A DNA stretch of 64,000 bases from Paraburkholderia saeva (lineage in GTDB: Bacteria; Pseudomonadota; Gammaproteobacteria; Burkholderiales; Burkholderiaceae): positions 372,001 through 436,000 of the forward strand of contig NZ_CAJQZC010000002.1 of the NCBI RefSeq assembly GCF_907164555.1, in the 5' to 3' direction. The notes below the pieces were generated by a model. It was not told where the DNA came from and ran no database searches. It saw nothing but the letters and a program-made list of their open reading frames with translations. Position 1 is the first letter of the stretch; each line of letters starts with the position of its first letter. The translations under genes and the position numbers were made by a program. Below, one piece after another: positions 46,677-57,424 of the stretch.

Positions 46677-47435
46677 ATGCGCTTTATTCGTTCGCTGCTA
46701 CTGCTGATCTATTTCGTCGTATTCACCGTGCCGTACGCGATTGCATGCTTCATCGCGTTTCCGTTCATGCGTGCCGACAAGCGCTACTGGATGGCCGCGG
46801 GCTGGTGCGCAACGACGCTGCACGTCGTGCGCTGGCTGAACGGCATCCGCTATCGCATCGAAGGTTTCGAGAATCTGCCCGATGGCCCCGCAGTGCTGCT
46901 GTCGAAGCATCAATCGGCGTGGGAGACGCTTGCGTTTCCGGCGTTGATGCCGCGTCCGCTTTGCTACGTGTTCAAGCGTGAGCTGCTCTTCGTGCCGTTC
47001 TTCGGCTGGGCGCTTGGCTTGCTGAAGATGGTTCACATCGATCGCAAGGAAGGCAAGTACGCATTCGAATCGGTCATCAGGCAAGGCAAGGCACGCATGG
47101 CCGAAGGCGCATGGGTCATCATGTTCCCGGAAGGCACACGCACGCCGACGGGCCGAAAAGGCAAGTACAAGACGGGTGGCGCACGCTTTGCAATCGCGAC
47201 GGGCGCACCGGTTGTGCCGATCGCGCACAACGCGGGCCGCGTGTGGCCGCGCAACTCGTTCTTCAAATATCCGGGTATAGTCACAGTGTCGATCGGCAAG
47301 CCGATTGAGACAACGGGGCTCACGCCCGACGAAGTGAACACGCGCGTCGAAACGTGGATCGAAGCGGAAATGCACCGTATCGATCCTGCTGCGTACAGCG
47401 CTGCCGATAGCACGCCTGCCGCTGCCCGAATCTGA
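46677..47435 (+). CDS. plsC: 1-acyl-sn-glycerol-3-phosphate acyltransferase
   Basis: Membrane-bound acyltransferase (252 aa) that makes phosphatidic acid. N-terminal hydrophobic helix LLLLIYFVVFTVPYAIACFI, catalytic motif I KHQSAWETLAFP (HX4E version of HX4D), motif III FPEGTRTPTG and motif IV PVVPIAHNAGRVWPR. The start is ATG 46677 (MRFIRSLL); a TTG 12 bases earlier is possible. Same unit as glyQS and gmhB. Confidence 0.92.
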   Translation: MRFIRSLLLLIYFVVFTVPYAIACFIAFPFMRADKRYWMAAGWCATTLHVVRWLNGIRYRIEGFENLPDGPAVLLSKHQSAWETLAFPALMPRPLCYVFKRELLFVPFFGWALGLLKMVHIDRKEGKYAFESVIRQGKARMAEGAWVIMFPEGTRTPTGRKGKYKTGGARFAIATGAPVVPIAHNAGRVWPRNSFFKYPGIVTVSIGKPIETTGLTPDEVNTRVETWIEAEMHRIDPAAYSAADSTPAAARI

Positions 47436-47453
47436 CGCGCCCCACGCCATCAC

Positions 47454-48365
47454 GTGGCGTATAGCGCGAAGCCGAAGCCGATGCAGAAGTCTCCCACGCC
47501 GCAGCCCGCTGCGGCGCTCGATAGCCGGCAACTCGATCTGCCGCTCTTTGCCGAGCCGGCTGTCCCGATGCCGCCCTCTCCCGCGTCACCCCAAACCCCG
47601 ACTCCGTCAGCGAAGCCGGGCGCCCAGTTCGCACCCGACGGCACGAAGCTGCGCAGCCTCACGCTCGGTTCGCAGACGCTCCACTATCTGTTGAAGCGTT
47701 CGGCACGGCGCTCGATCGGGTTTGCGATCGACAGCACGGGGCTCACGATCACCGCGCCACGCTGGGTGACGCTCGCCGATATTGAAACGGCCATCACCGA
47801 AAAGCAGCGCTGGATTTTCACGAAGATCAACGAATGGCAGAATCGCGTCGAACAGCGCGCGCTGCCGCAGGTCGACTGGAAAGATGGCGCGCAGGTGCCG
47901 TATCTCGGCAAGCCCGTCAGCGTGACGCTGGCGGCTTCACGCGGCACGCTCACGTTCGACGCACGTCACGCCGCGCTCCTGCTACCGTTGCCGCAACACG
48001 CCGATCCGCAGCAGATCAAGGACCGCGTGCAGGGCTGGCTGCAGAACGAGGCGAAGCGTATCTTCGGCGAGCGGCTCGCGATCTATGCCGAGAAGCTCGG
48101 CGTGAGCTATCGCGCGTATGCGTTGTCGTCGGCGGCGACGCGCTGGGGCAGTTGTTCCAGCGATGGGCGCATCCGCCTCAACTGGCGCCTGATCCACTTT
48201 CCGCTGTCGATCATCGATTACGTTGTCGCACATGAACTCGCGCATCTGCGTGAGATGAACCACAGCCCGCGGTTCTGGGAAACGGTCGAGTCGATCTTTC
48301 CCGAGTTCCGTGAAGCGCGGCAAACGCTCAAGCATCATCCACCGGAACTGCTGCCCACGCTTTGA
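47454..48365 (+). CDS. YgjP-like metal-dependent hydrolase
   Basis: M48-like (DUF45) peptidase-type protein of about 303 aa. Zinc motif HELAHLREMNH (HExxH type with H in NHSPRFW) and RWGSCSSDGRIRLNWRLIHFP are typical of YgjP. The first 60 residues are Pro/Ala-rich and disordered. Start is GTG 47454 or ATG 47481 (MQKSPTPQP); I keep the longer. It ends the glyQS unit, with a terminator 10 bases behind. Confidence 0.88.
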   Translation: MAYSAKPKPMQKSPTPQPAAALDSRQLDLPLFAEPAVPMPPSPASPQTPTPSAKPGAQFAPDGTKLRSLTLGSQTLHYLLKRSARRSIGFAIDSTGLTITAPRWVTLADIETAITEKQRWIFTKINEWQNRVEQRALPQVDWKDGAQVPYLGKPVSVTLAASRGTLTFDARHAALLLPLPQHADPQQIKDRVQGWLQNEAKRIFGERLAIYAEKLGVSYRAYALSSAATRWGSCSSDGRIRLNWRLIHFPLSIIDYVVAHELAHLREMNHSPRFWETVESIFPEFREARQTLKHHPPELLPTL

Positions 48366-48368
48366 TGA

Positions 48369-48404
48369 AAAAGGCCCGCTTGTGTAGCGGGCCTTCTGTT
48401 TTTT
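48369..48404 (+). terminator. Terminator after ygjP
   Basis: Perfect 10-base stem AAGGCCCGCT/AGCGGGCCTT with a TGTGT loop, A5 on the left and a T-rich tail (CTGTTTTTT). It ends the glyQ-to-ygjP unit and, by its A tract, may also end the convergent gloA transcript. Confidence 0.93.
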
Positions 48405-48429
48405 GCGCTACGCGTGGGGCACGTGCGCG

Positions 48430-48816
48430 TTACGATTTCTTCTGGATGAATTCGATCTTGTAGCCGTCCGGGTCGGTCACAAATGCGATGACGGTCGTGC
48501 CATGTTTCATCGGGCCGGCTTCGCGCACGACCGTGCCGCCCTGCGCCTTGATCTTTGCGCATGCGGCGTAGGCGTCGTCCACTTCGACGGCCAGATGGCC
48601 GAACGCCGTGCCCATTTCATACGATTCCGTGTCCCAGTTGTGCGTGAGTTCAAGCACTGTGCCGTCACGTTCGGCTTCGTAGCCGACGAACGCGAGCGTG
48701 AATTTTCCTTCCGGATAGTCGTTGCGGCGCAGCACTTTCATGCCGAGCAGTTCGGTATAGAAAGCGATCGAACGGTCGAGATTGCCGACCCGAAGCATGG
48801 TGTGAAGCAGACGCAT
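48430..48816 (-). CDS. gloA: Lactoylglutathione lyase (glyoxalase I)
   Basis: Metal-dependent glyoxalase I (128 aa) that detoxifies methylglyoxal with glutathione. Metal ligands: H5 in [11 protein letters not shown] in [11 protein letters not shown] in FGHLAVEV and E in [10 protein letters not shown]. The full-length alignment to E. coli GloA is clear. ATG has an AGGGGG site 6 bases before. Convergent with the ygjP unit. Confidence 0.97.
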   Translation of the reverse strand: MRLLHTMLRVGNLDRSIAFYTELLGMKVLRRNDYPEGKFTLAFVGYEAERDGTVLELTHNWDTESYEMGTAFGHLAVEVDDAYAACAKIKAQGGTVVREAGPMKHGTTVIAFVTDPDGYKIEFIQKKS

Positions 48817-48895
48817 CGTAGACCCCCTGTTGCATTTAACGTCGAGGACGTAAATGTACCAAGGAACCCACGATGCCGCTGGCGCCCGGCGGTGC

Positions 48896-48946
48896 CACTC
48901 CGTCCAGGCCACTCCGTCCAGGCCACGCCGTCTAGGTCACGCCGTC
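48896..48946. repeat. 14-base tandem repeat
   Basis: CACTCCGTCCAGGC is found twice exactly, followed by a degenerate third copy and a partial fourth, about 3.6 units. It lies between gloA and the fadD remnant and contains the remnant's stop codon. Confidence 0.85.
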
Positions 48947-49083
48947 GCGCAGCGCCCGCCGCAGGATCTTGCCGACCGCACTCTTCGGCAATTCCGCGCA
49001 TAGCGTCATCGCGCGCGCCGTTTCTTCCGGACGGTTCCAGTAGCCCGCCATCACCTGCGGCCCGCGAATGCAGATTTCGTGGT
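48932..49083 (-). pseudogene. Remnant of long-chain acyl-CoA synthetase (fadD-like)
   Basis: Reading the minus strand gives, in one frame, [19 protein letters not shown] followed by ARAMT and then [19 protein letters not shown] and a stop. The first block is the motif just before the FadD fatty-acid-signature domain and the second is the normal C-terminus of the same enzyme, so about 120 codons between them and all upstream 390 codons are gone. No start codon or ribosome site is left. It is a decayed gene between gloA and the porin gene. Confidence 0.85.
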
Positions 49084-49105
49084 TCACAAACACAAAACCA
49101 CGCGC

Positions 49106-50221
49106 TCAGAACGTATGACGCAGACCCGCCATGATCCCAAGCTGCGTGCTTTTCTGCGCGAGCCCGATACTGTTCACGCCTTGCAACTGCGCGCCAATCA
49201 GGTCGCCGTGATACTGCGCGTAGTCGCCTTCGAGATAGACATCGGTGCGCTTTGAGAGCGCATAGTCGGCGACGAGCTGGTACTGCCACGCCGAGCCGTC
49301 CTGTGCGGGCGTCTTGCCGTCCTGCAGCGTGCGCCAGACATTCGCGGCCAGATGCCACGCCGCGCCGATCTGCTGCGTGATGCCGCCCAGAATCATGCGA
49401 CGCTTCGAGAAGTCCGTGTACTTCAGCGCCGCAAGCACAGGCGCCGTGAACGGTCCGTTCGCGAAGTTGGAAAAGCCCGCGTCGTTCTGGTTGACGATGT
49501 AGCCCACGGCAAAACGCGTCTTGTCCCACGTGTACGAACCGCCGACCGTCCACGCGAGCGACCCCGAACCGTTGACGGAGTCCTTCGTCTCCTCATACGC
49601 GCCGCCCAGGCTGACCGGGCCGCCCACCGGCGCATACGCCATCGCCGCGCCGTACTGGCTGCCATACGATGTCTGACCCGCGACGCCCCCGACGGCATAC
49701 GCGGCCGAGAACAGGATGTCGTGAAAGTGCGCCTGATACTGGACCTGGTTGCTGGTCCAGATGCCGCCGGACAACGTGACCTCCGGCTGATAGCTGAAGC
49801 TGTACGGGATCCACGGATTGCTGCCGTATCCGCCGATCGTGATGCCCTCGATCATCACGTTGAACTGGCGCCCGATGATGACCTGGCCGTACGATGTCGA
49901 GCGGATGCCGACCTGCGCTTCGTTGAAGAACGGCAGCGTCGGGTCGCTCTGGCCCGTGTTCAGATAGAAGCGGTTTTCGAGCTTGAAGAATGTAGACCAG
50001 CCGCCGCCCAGGTCTTCGACGCCCTTCATGCCCCAGCGGCTTTCGCTCATGCCGCCGTTGCCCATCACGACTTTCGAATTACCCGCCTGGTCGACGTTCG
50101 TCATGTAGCGGATGCTGCCGTCGACGATTCCATAGAGCGTGACGCTGGATTGCGCGTGCGCCATCTGGCACGCGAGCGCCGCCGGAATCAGTGCAAAACG
50201 CCACGTGCTCAGCTTCGTCAT
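49106..50221 (-). CDS. Gram-negative porin (OmpC-like)
   Basis: Outer-membrane trimeric porin of 371 aa with a signal peptide (ALIPAALACQMAHA, then QSSVTLYGIVDGSI, the usual beta-proteobacterial mature start) and the C-terminal GLRHTF for BAM recognition. Family motifs: SRWGMKGVEDLGGG, NEAQVGIRSTSYGQVIIGRQ. A GGGGAG site lies 5 bases before ATG. Single gene, divergent from an EamA exporter. Selectivity unknown. Confidence 0.93.
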   Translation of the reverse strand: MTKLSTWRFALIPAALACQMAHAQSSVTLYGIVDGSIRYMTNVDQAGNSKVVMGNGGMSESRWGMKGVEDLGGGWSTFFKLENRFYLNTGQSDPTLPFFNEAQVGIRSTSYGQVIIGRQFNVMIEGITIGGYGSNPWIPYSFSYQPEVTLSGGIWTSNQVQYQAHFHDILFSAAYAVGGVAGQTSYGSQYGAAMAYAPVGGPVSLGGAYEETKDSVNGSGSLAWTVGGSYTWDKTRFAVGYIVNQNDAGFSNFANGPFTAPVLAALKYTDFSKRRMILGGITQQIGAAWHLAANVWRTLQDGKTPAQDGSAWQYQLVADYALSKRTDVYLEGDYAQYHGDLIGAQLQGVNSIGLAQKSTQLGIMAGLRHTF

Positions 50222-50514
50222 ACGGTCTCCCCTGGCGGCGCAGGATTGTGAACCTTGCATGACGGTCACTCTCGGGACGAGAGGCCGGTGGAACGTCTGA
50301 GGAATGTACTCCACAGCGTCGCCAGCGGCCATCGCGTCCATGCACGGCGTGGCGAAATGGAAGCACGTGCGCGTCGTGGGGGCATCGCGGCGGTGACACG
50401 TGCCTTTTGATATGGTATGGCCTGCCCTTACACGAGAGAGCCCATGATCCTGCGTTTTCGCACCCCAGCACGCGCGAAGGCGCGGCCCGCAACGCACGCC
50501 ATGCAGGTCGCGCA

Positions 50515-51453
50515 ATGAGCACCCATGCGGTTGCGGTTCGCCGCGCACCCGATACCTTTGCCATCCTGTTGATGGTCGCGCTGTGCGCGATCTGGGGCAT
50601 GCAGCAGGTGGCCATCAAGAACGCGAATGCTGCACTTGCACCGGTGTTCCAGGCGGGCCTGCGCTCGGCGATTGCCGCTGTGCTCGTGTGCGGCTGGGCA
50701 CGGCTGCGTGGCACGCCGCTCTTTCGCGACGACGGCACGCTCGGCGCTGGCCTCCTCGCGGGCGTGCTGTTCGCCTGTGAATTCGTCTGTATCTTTCTTG
50801 GCCTCACGCTCACGAGCGCGTCGCGCATGGCCGTTTTTCTCTACACCGCGCCGTGCTTCACAGCGCTCGGGCTGCACTGGTTCGTGGCAGGCGAACACAT
50901 GCGACGCATTCAGTGGATCGGCGTGATCACGGCGTTCGCAGGCATGGCGCTGGCGTTCGCGGACGGCTTCACGCGCGCGGGCGCGACGAGCCATGCGTCG
51001 ATGCTGGCGGGCGTCGCGGGCGATGCGTTAGGCGTGGCCGGCGGCATCGCCTGGGCCGCGACGACGGTCGTCGTGCGCGCAACGAAGCTCGCGCATACGA
51101 GCGCAAGCAAGACGCTTTTTTATCAGCTCACCGTATCGGCGGTGGTATTGCTTGCGCTGTCCGTGCCGCTCGGGCAGGTGCACGTGGCGACGGTTACACC
51201 GCTCGTCGTCGCAAGTCTCGCGTATCAGGCGGTGGTGGTGGCGTTCGTCAGCTATCTGATCTGGTTCTGGCTGCTGACGCGCTATATGGCGTCGCGGCTT
51301 TCGGTGTTCTCGTTTCTGACGCCGCTTTTCGGGGTGACGTTCGGCGTGCTGCTGCTCGGCGAATCGTTCAGCCTGCGTTTTCTGATGGCGGCCGTGCTGG
51401 TGCTCGCCGGCATCGCGCTCGTCAATGCGCCTGCGCGCCAGCGCGTTGCCTGA
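50515..51453 (+). CDS. EamA/DMT-family transporter
   Basis: Inner-membrane transporter of 312 aa with ten helices in two EamA repeats (ALCAIWGMQQVAIKNANAAL; GGIAWAATTVVVRATKLAH). Such proteins often export amino acids or metabolites. The start is ATG at MSTHAVAVRR; an in-frame ATG upstream exists. Single gene between the porin (divergent) and rsmA (convergent). The 290-base region to the porin holds both promoters. Confidence 0.9.
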   Translation: MSTHAVAVRRAPDTFAILLMVALCAIWGMQQVAIKNANAALAPVFQAGLRSAIAAVLVCGWARLRGTPLFRDDGTLGAGLLAGVLFACEFVCIFLGLTLTSASRMAVFLYTAPCFTALGLHWFVAGEHMRRIQWIGVITAFAGMALAFADGFTRAGATSHASMLAGVAGDALGVAGGIAWAATTVVVRATKLAHTSASKTLFYQLTVSAVVLLALSVPLGQVHVATVTPLVVASLAYQAVVVAFVSYLIWFWLLTRYMASRLSVFSFLTPLFGVTFGVLLLGESFSLRFLMAAVLVLAGIALVNAPARQRVA

Positions 51454-51498
51454 CGCGCTTTCGCATTGCCGGCGTGGCGCCGCCCTGAAACGCGGGCG

Positions 51499-52356
51499 TT
51501 ACGCGGGTTCCGCGCCGCCCGGCCGTGCTTTCGACGAAGCCGACACCGTCTGCGCGACGCGCACGTATTCCTCGACGGGCACATCTTCCGCGCGGCGCTG
51601 CAGGTCAAAACCAAGCGCATCGAAATCGATGACATCGCGATACGCCGAAAGCGTATTGCGCAGCATCTTGCGACGCTGCGAAAACGCGGCCGTCACCACG
51701 TCGCCCAGCACGCGCACATCGACGTCCGGCAATTCGTGCGGCGCGTACGGAATCATGCGCACGATCGCCGAATTCACCTTCGGCGGCGGCTGGAACGATT
51801 CGGGTGGCACGTCGAGCAGTTTGTCGATCACATAGCGATACTGCAGCATCACGGAGAGCCGGCCGAACGCCTTGCTGCCAGGCTCCGCGACCATGCGTTC
51901 GACGACTTCGTCCTGCAGCATGAAGTGCTGGTCGATCACCACCGGCGCGAACGCCGTAAGGTGAAACAGCAGCGGACTCGAAATGTTGTACGGCAGGTTG
52001 CCCACGATCCGCAGCGAAGGTTTGTCGCCCGGCGCGGCGAGCGAGCCGAAGTCGAACGCGAGCGCATCGCCCGCGTGCAGTTCGAGCAGCGCGCCGAACT
52101 GCTTCGTAAGACGCACGATCAGATCGCGATCGAGTTCCACCGCATGCAACGGCGCTTCGGGCGTCGACAGACGCTCGATCAGCGGACCAGTGAGCGCGCC
52201 GAGACCCGGTCCGATCTCGACCATGCGTTCGCCGCGTTTCGGCGCGATCACGTCGACGATCGAGTCGATCACGCCCATGTCGACCAGAAAATTCTGTCCG
52301 AACCGCTTGCGGGCGAAATGGCCCTGATGCTGTCTGCTGCCTGGGCTGTTGGACAT
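51499..52356 (-). CDS. rsmA: 16S rRNA dimethyladenosine transferase RsmA (KsgA)
   Basis: Methylates A1518 and A1519 of 16S rRNA, a late 30S assembly check. 285 aa with [11 protein letters not shown], the SAM motif [18 protein letters not shown], and the catalytic [14 protein letters not shown]. Last gene of the lptD-surA-pdxA-rsmA operon, 21 bases behind pdxA. Confidence 0.97.
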   Translation of the reverse strand: MSNSPGSRQHQGHFARKRFGQNFLVDMGVIDSIVDVIAPKRGERMVEIGPGLGALTGPLIERLSTPEAPLHAVELDRDLIVRLTKQFGALLELHAGDALAFDFGSLAAPGDKPSLRIVGNLPYNISSPLLFHLTAFAPVVIDQHFMLQDEVVERMVAEPGSKAFGRLSVMLQYRYVIDKLLDVPPESFQPPPKVNSAIVRMIPYAPHELPDVDVRVLGDVVTAAFSQRRKMLRNTLSAYRDVIDFDALGFDLQRRAEDVPVEEYVRVAQTVSASSKARPGGAEPA

Positions 52357-52377
52357 CGGAGAAACAGTAAAAAGAGT

Positions 52378-53394
52378 TCAGGCCGCGCGACGATGGCGCG
52401 CCATCGAAACGGCGGTGTCGATGGCGGCGATCAGGCTGCCCGCGTCTGCGCGGCCGGTGCCGGCGAGGTCGAGCGCAGTGCCGTGATCGACAGAAGTGCG
52501 GATGATCGGCAGGCCCAGCGTGACGTTGATGCCTTCACCGAACGTGGCGTATTTCAGGACCGGCAGGCCCTGATCGTGGAACATCGCGAGCACGCAGTCG
52601 GCATCTTTCAGATAGCGCGGCTGGAACAGCGTATCGGCCGGATATGGGCCGCGTGCGTCGATGCCCGTGTCGTTCGCCTGCTTCAGGGCCGGCGCGATGA
52701 CATCGATTTCTTCATGGCCGAGATAGCCGTTCTCGCCCGCGTGAGGGTTGAGCCCCGTGACGAGGATTCGCGGCGCGGGAATGCCGAAGTGATGACGCAG
52801 ATCGTGATCGACAATGCGCAACGTCTCGACGATGCCGTCGATCGTGAGCGCCGCCGACACGTCCTTCAGCGGCAGATGCGTCGTGGCCAGCGCGACGCGC
52901 AGCGGCCGCTGGCCGGTGCCCGCGAGCATCATCACGACGCGCGGTGTCTGCGTGCGCTCCGCGAGATATTCGGTGTGACCGGTGAAAGGCACACCGGCAT
53001 CGTTGATCGTACTTTTTTGCAGCGGCGCGGTGACGATCGCATCGAACGTGTGCGCGAGCGCGCCGTCGATCGCGTGGTCGAGGAGCGTGAGCACGTAACG
53101 GCCGTTCGCCGCATCGAGCTTGCCGGCCTGCGACGGCGCGTTAAGCGGCACGTGCTGCATACGGATGCGGCCGCCCCCGCGTTCGCCGGTAACTGCGGCC
53201 CAGTCGACGCCGACTGCGCGCGCCCGCTCTGCCATGAGCGCAGCGTCGCCGAGCACGGTGAACCGTGCGTCGGGCCAATGCGCTGCCGCAGCCGCGAGCG
53301 CCTGCGCTGTCAGTTCGGGACCGACGCCGGCGGGTTCACCCGTCGTGATCGCGATCTGCAGCGGCGCGCGTTGCGGCTGGGCGGAAGGTTTCAT
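52378..53394 (-). CDS. pdxA: 4-hydroxythreonine-4-phosphate dehydrogenase
   Basis: NAD-dependent enzyme (338 aa) in vitamin B6 synthesis. Motifs: [33 protein letters not shown] with metal histidines, and [15 protein letters not shown]. It sits between surA (5 bases upstream) and rsmA, exactly as in E. coli. Confidence 0.97.
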   Translation of the reverse strand: MKPSAQPQRAPLQIAITTGEPAGVGPELTAQALAAAAAHWPDARFTVLGDAALMAERARAVGVDWAAVTGERGGGRIRMQHVPLNAPSQAGKLDAANGRYVLTLLDHAIDGALAHTFDAIVTAPLQKSTINDAGVPFTGHTEYLAERTQTPRVVMMLAGTGQRPLRVALATTHLPLKDVSAALTIDGIVETLRIVDHDLRHHFGIPAPRILVTGLNPHAGENGYLGHEEIDVIAPALKQANDTGIDARGPYPADTLFQPRYLKDADCVLAMFHDQGLPVLKYATFGEGINVTLGLPIIRTSVDHGTALDLAGTGRADAGSLIAAIDTAVSMARHRRAA

Positions 53395-53399
53395 GACGG

Positions 53400-54758
53400 T
53401 TACTGAACGCTCGGCTGGTCGATCTTGTAATCGATGTACGCGGTGTCGCGCAGTTCGCGCAGCCAGTCGGCGTAAGCCTGCTCGGCCTTGCGCTGGCCGA
53501 TGGCCTGACGCGCCAGATCCATCTGCTGCGAAACCGAGCCTTCAGCTTCGCGGCGGCCCAGCACCTGAATCAGGTGATAGCCGTATTCGCTGCGCACCGG
53601 GTCGCTGATCTGACCGTCCTGCAGCGTATTCATCGCGCGCTCGAACTCCGGCACCGTTTCGCCCGGGCTGATCCAGCCGAGATCGCCGCCCTGCGACGAC
53701 GAGCCGTCCTGCGAATACGTGCGGGCGAACTTGTCGAAGTCGCCGCCGCTCGCGACGATCTGACGCTTGATGTCGAGCAGCTTCTGACGCGCTTCCGGTT
53801 CCGACATGCCGTCGCCGATACGCAGCAGGATGTGGCGCACATGCGTCTGCGTGAGATGCGACGCATCGGCGGATGCCGTGCCCTGCGAGCTGCGACGCTC
53901 GACGAGACGCACGATTTCAAAGCCGTCCGCTGTGCGGATCACCGACGGATTCACCTGGCCCGGACGCAACGTCGCGGCCGCGGTGACGAACTCCGGCGGC
54001 AGCTTCGACTGCGACAGGAAACCCATGTCGCCGCCCTTCGCCGCATCGGGTGCCTGCGAATTCGACTTCGCGAGCTTTTCGAAGTTGGCCCCGCCGGTGG
54101 CTTCCTGCAGCAACGCCTGCGCACGTTGCTGCGCGGCTTCGATTTCGGTTTGCGGCGCGTTCTGCGCAGCCTTCAGCAGGATGTGCTGGAAGTGCAGATC
54201 GCTCGTCTGGCCCGGATTCGGTCCGCGCTGGCTCGCGATGTAGTTCGCGACTTCGCCGTCCGTCACCGTGACCTTGCTGTCCACTTCCTTCTCGCGCAGC
54301 TTCGAGAGCGTCAGTTCGGTGCGCGCATCGTTCGTGAACACGGTCCAGGGCACACCCTGCGCCTCGATCTTCGCGCGGTAGACGTCGAGCGTCAGACCGT
54401 TCGACTGCGCGAGGCGTTCGAGCGTGCGGGTCACAGCCGCATCGTCGACGACGATGCCGTCTTCTTTGGCGCGTTGAAGCTGAATGCGTTCGAGCACCAT
54501 CTGGTTCAGCACCTGCGCACGCAGCTGGTCGGCCGGCGGCACCGGTGCGTTCTGCTGGGCGAGACGCCGCGAAATCAGGCTGACCCGCTCGTCGAGTTCG
54601 CGCTGCGTGATGACCCCGTTGTTCACCACGGCTGCGATCGTGTCGACTGTCTGGCCGTTGCTGTTGCCGAGCGCCTGCGCTTGAGCAGATGAAACTGGCA
54701 GAAAGGACGCCGCGGCGGCGATACCCGCTGCAAGCGTTGCGAGGCGAAGCTTTTTCAT
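53400..54758 (-). CDS. surA: Periplasmic chaperone SurA
   Basis: Peptidyl-prolyl isomerase and chaperone (452 aa) for outer-membrane proteins. Signal peptide [21 protein letters not shown]-terminal SurA domain [19 protein letters not shown], then two parvulin-type PPIC domains ([10 protein letters not shown] and ...[20 protein letters not shown], key words [10 protein letters not shown]). Start is ATG 54758. Its gene is 76 bases behind lptD, so it is co-transcribed. Confidence 0.96.
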   Translation of the reverse strand: MKKLRLATLAAGIAAAASFLPVSSAQAQALGNSNGQTVDTIAAVVNNGVITQRELDERVSLISRRLAQQNAPVPPADQLRAQVLNQMVLERIQLQRAKEDGIVVDDAAVTRTLERLAQSNGLTLDVYRAKIEAQGVPWTVFTNDARTELTLSKLREKEVDSKVTVTDGEVANYIASQRGPNPGQTSDLHFQHILLKAAQNAPQTEIEAAQQRAQALLQEATGGANFEKLAKSNSQAPDAAKGGDMGFLSQSKLPPEFVTAAATLRPGQVNPSVIRTADGFEIVRLVERRSSQGTASADASHLTQTHVRHILLRIGDGMSEPEARQKLLDIKRQIVASGGDFDKFARTYSQDGSSSQGGDLGWISPGETVPEFERAMNTLQDGQISDPVRSEYGYHLIQVLGRREAEGSVSQQMDLARQAIGQRKAEQAYADWLRELRDTAYIDYKIDQPSVQ

Positions 54759-54834
54759 GATTGCCACAGATACTCCAGTGATGTCGGGCGCGCCCCGCCC
54801 GTCTTTTCGCATTTTATAAATGATCGGGCGACGG

Positions 54835-57201
54835 TCATTCGTAGTTGGTGAATCGCGACTGCGGCGGCGTGCCCGGCTGCAGCGGCGTGTAACCGGGCAC
54901 GCTGGCGCGGAACGCCGAGATCAGCCCGTTGTCGACGTTCGACAGGCCCTTCAACGTCAGCTGCGCGAGGAACTTCGTGCTCGACGTGTGGGCGCCCGAC
55001 GTATTCAGCCCGTTTGCATAGCGCTGGAAACCGACCCCCAGCGTCCAGCAGTCGGCATCGTATTGCATGCCGATCAGGCCGTCGACCAGCCTGTGCCCGC
55101 CCACGTCATAGTTGAGCCGCGCGACACTGTACACACGGTGGGTCAGCGGCCACTGGCCCGACACCAGGATCTGGTTGATCGGCTGGTTGTCGAGCGTGGT
55201 GTTCGCACGCGTGTAGCGGTAAGCCACGTTGATCACCTTGGCCGACGCCGGACTGAAGCCGAAACCGACGCTGGCCTTGGTCAGCTGATTGTTGTCCGCA
55301 TTATATTGGAACGCGGTTTCCGACGCGAAACCGGCCCCCAGCTTCAGCGATGCGCCCGCGATCAGGTCCGAATGCGTCGCCTGCGCGGTCGACTGACCGG
55401 GCAGCAGCGTGACGCGCTGGTCCTGAAAGTAATACTGCTGCGCAATCACGAAACGCGCACGTTCGTCGCCCGTCGCCGGATTGATGAAGCGCGTGGTGAG
55501 CGCTGCCGTGATCCGGTTCGCATCCGCGATCCGGTCGCCACCCACAAACGTGTTCGGCGTAAAGATTTCCGCGAGACCAAAATCCGAATCGGCGGTGTCG
55601 AAGAGCGGCGCGAAGTCCTGGTTGCGATACGGCGTGTACACGTAGTACAGCCGCGGCTCCAGCGTCTGGATATAGTCCTGGCCGAAGATGCGCACCGAGC
55701 GGTCGAAAATCAGGCCGGTGTCAAAGCTGAACGTCGGGATCGACTCGGTGAAATTCTTCGGCTGACCAGCCGGTGCGCCACTGCCGATCGTACTGAGATC
55801 GTACGACGCGAAGTGAAACTGCACCTTCGGCGTGACGAAATAGCCGGGCCCGACCACCGAATACGACAGGTACGGGTTGAACATGACCCGTTGGCCTTCG
55901 GTCGTATCGTCCTGTGTCGTCTTGAAGCGCGTGTAATCCGCTTCCGCACCGAAGTCGAAGCCGCCGACGTTGTACTTCGTGTACTTCACGTTCAACTGCG
56001 GCTCGCGCGAATACGGCGGTATCGACGGCTCGAGCGTCTGCCAGTGCTGCACGCGTGTAAGCACGGACCACGGGCCATTGTTGTACGTGAGGCCTGCTTC
56101 CTGCTGGTACAGCAACTGCGTGCCGTTCAGGAACTGGTTCGTCGTCGACGAGAGGTCTTCCGGATAGGTGTTGTCCGAAACCTTGTTGTAATAGACGTAT
56201 CCGCCGAACCCGTTGCCGAAGTTCTGGTTGTGCTGCAGGTAGATCGCGTAACGATCGGTCTTCGTGATCGCGTCGTGCGGCAGGAACTCACCGGTGATCG
56301 TGCCGCTATAGGTTGGCGACAGATAGCGGAACGTCGCCTGGGTCTGCAGGCCGCGTTTCGAGATGAGCCGCGGGGTCAGCGTCAGGTCGCGATCCGGCGC
56401 GATATTGAAGTAATACGGAACCGACAGTTCGAAACCGTTGTTCGAACTGAGCGATGCAACGGGCGGCAGAAAACCGCTGCGCCGCTCGCCCGATAGCGGG
56501 AACGACAGCCACGGGCTCGCGAAAATCGGCACACCCTCGAAAAACAGCACGCCGTTGTGCGCGACGCCTTCGTCCGCGCCAGTGTCGAAATTGAATTCGG
56601 TGCCCTTGATGTACCACGCCGGGTCGTCCGTGCACTGGCACGCCGTATAGGTGCCGTGCGTAAACACGGAGCGCTCGTTATCGAGCATGTCGACGCGCTC
56701 GGCGCTGCCGGAACCGCCCGTCACGTTGAAGTGGTACTTCGGCGCGGGCATGTAGCCTTCGCTCGCCTCGACGCGCATGTGCGCCTCAGGCCCGGTAAAC
56801 GCAATGCCGTTGTTGATGACGTGCACCGAGCCGTAGGCGTCGGCCATGTCGGTGTCTTCGTCGTAGTGGAGCGCGTCGGCCTTGATGACCGACGTAAAGC
56901 GGCGCACTTCGGCCGAGCCTTTCGCGGCCATATCCTGGCCGCCCGTGCCGGTGGTGGAATCGCCGAGCACGAAAGTGGCGGGCCGCTGACCGCTTGCGAC
57001 CGGATGCTCCTCGAGTTGCGGGGCCAGCCGCAGGCCCCATGGCGCATCGACAGGCTGCGCCTGCGCGGCATCGCCGACCAGCTGGGCGTGCGTCAGCGCG
57101 GGCATCAGGCCCGGCACGGCGATCAGCGCCGCGACGAGCCGCCTTTTGCGCGGTACACCGTCACAAGAAGGTGTCGTTTGGAAAAGCTGTCTGGGCGGCA
57201 T
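54835..57201 (-). CDS. lptD: LPS-assembly protein LptD
   Basis: Outer-membrane beta barrel (788 aa) that inserts LPS together with LptE. N-terminal jelly-roll (OstA) domain around residues 80-200, then the barrel, ending FTNYE. Signal peptide around [17 protein letters not shown]. The mature protein has only three cysteines, [10 protein letters not shown] and DADCWTLGV, unlike the four of E. coli (C31, C173, C724, C725), so the disulfide pattern must differ. Divergent from amgK; it opens the operon with surA, pdxA, rsmA. Confidence 0.96.
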   Translation of the reverse strand: MPPRQLFQTTPSCDGVPRKRRLVAALIAVPGLMPALTHAQLVGDAAQAQPVDAPWGLRLAPQLEEHPVASGQRPATFVLGDSTTGTGGQDMAAKGSAEVRRFTSVIKADALHYDEDTDMADAYGSVHVINNGIAFTGPEAHMRVEASEGYMPAPKYHFNVTGGSGSAERVDMLDNERSVFTHGTYTACQCTDDPAWYIKGTEFNFDTGADEGVAHNGVLFFEGVPIFASPWLSFPLSGERRSGFLPPVASLSSNNGFELSVPYYFNIAPDRDLTLTPRLISKRGLQTQATFRYLSPTYSGTITGEFLPHDAITKTDRYAIYLQHNQNFGNGFGGYVYYNKVSDNTYPEDLSSTTNQFLNGTQLLYQQEAGLTYNNGPWSVLTRVQHWQTLEPSIPPYSREPQLNVKYTKYNVGGFDFGAEADYTRFKTTQDDTTEGQRVMFNPYLSYSVVGPGYFVTPKVQFHFASYDLSTIGSGAPAGQPKNFTESIPTFSFDTGLIFDRSVRIFGQDYIQTLEPRLYYVYTPYRNQDFAPLFDTADSDFGLAEIFTPNTFVGGDRIADANRITAALTTRFINPATGDERARFVIAQQYYFQDQRVTLLPGQSTAQATHSDLIAGASLKLGAGFASETAFQYNADNNQLTKASVGFGFSPASAKVINVAYRYTRANTTLDNQPINQILVSGQWPLTHRVYSVARLNYDVGGHRLVDGLIGMQYDADCWTLGVGFQRYANGLNTSGAHTSSTKFLAQLTLKGLSNVDNGLISAFRASVPGYTPLQPGTPPQSRFTNYE

Positions 57202-57424
57202 GTATCGTTTGGCGAATCGACCCGCCGCCAGCCCACGCAGTCACTGTCCGCCGCCAGCGCAATCGGGCCGTGTCAGCCAGAATGCAGACAAAAAAATCAC
57301 AATCTGTCGATCGATAAGGCGGGCGGTCAAACGGGATGGGCGAAAGCTGGCGCGAGTCGCGTCAAAAAAGTCGTGGGGTATTATATGGCAAGACGTTGCC
57401 CCTCAGAATTTGCCTCGGGTTTTC

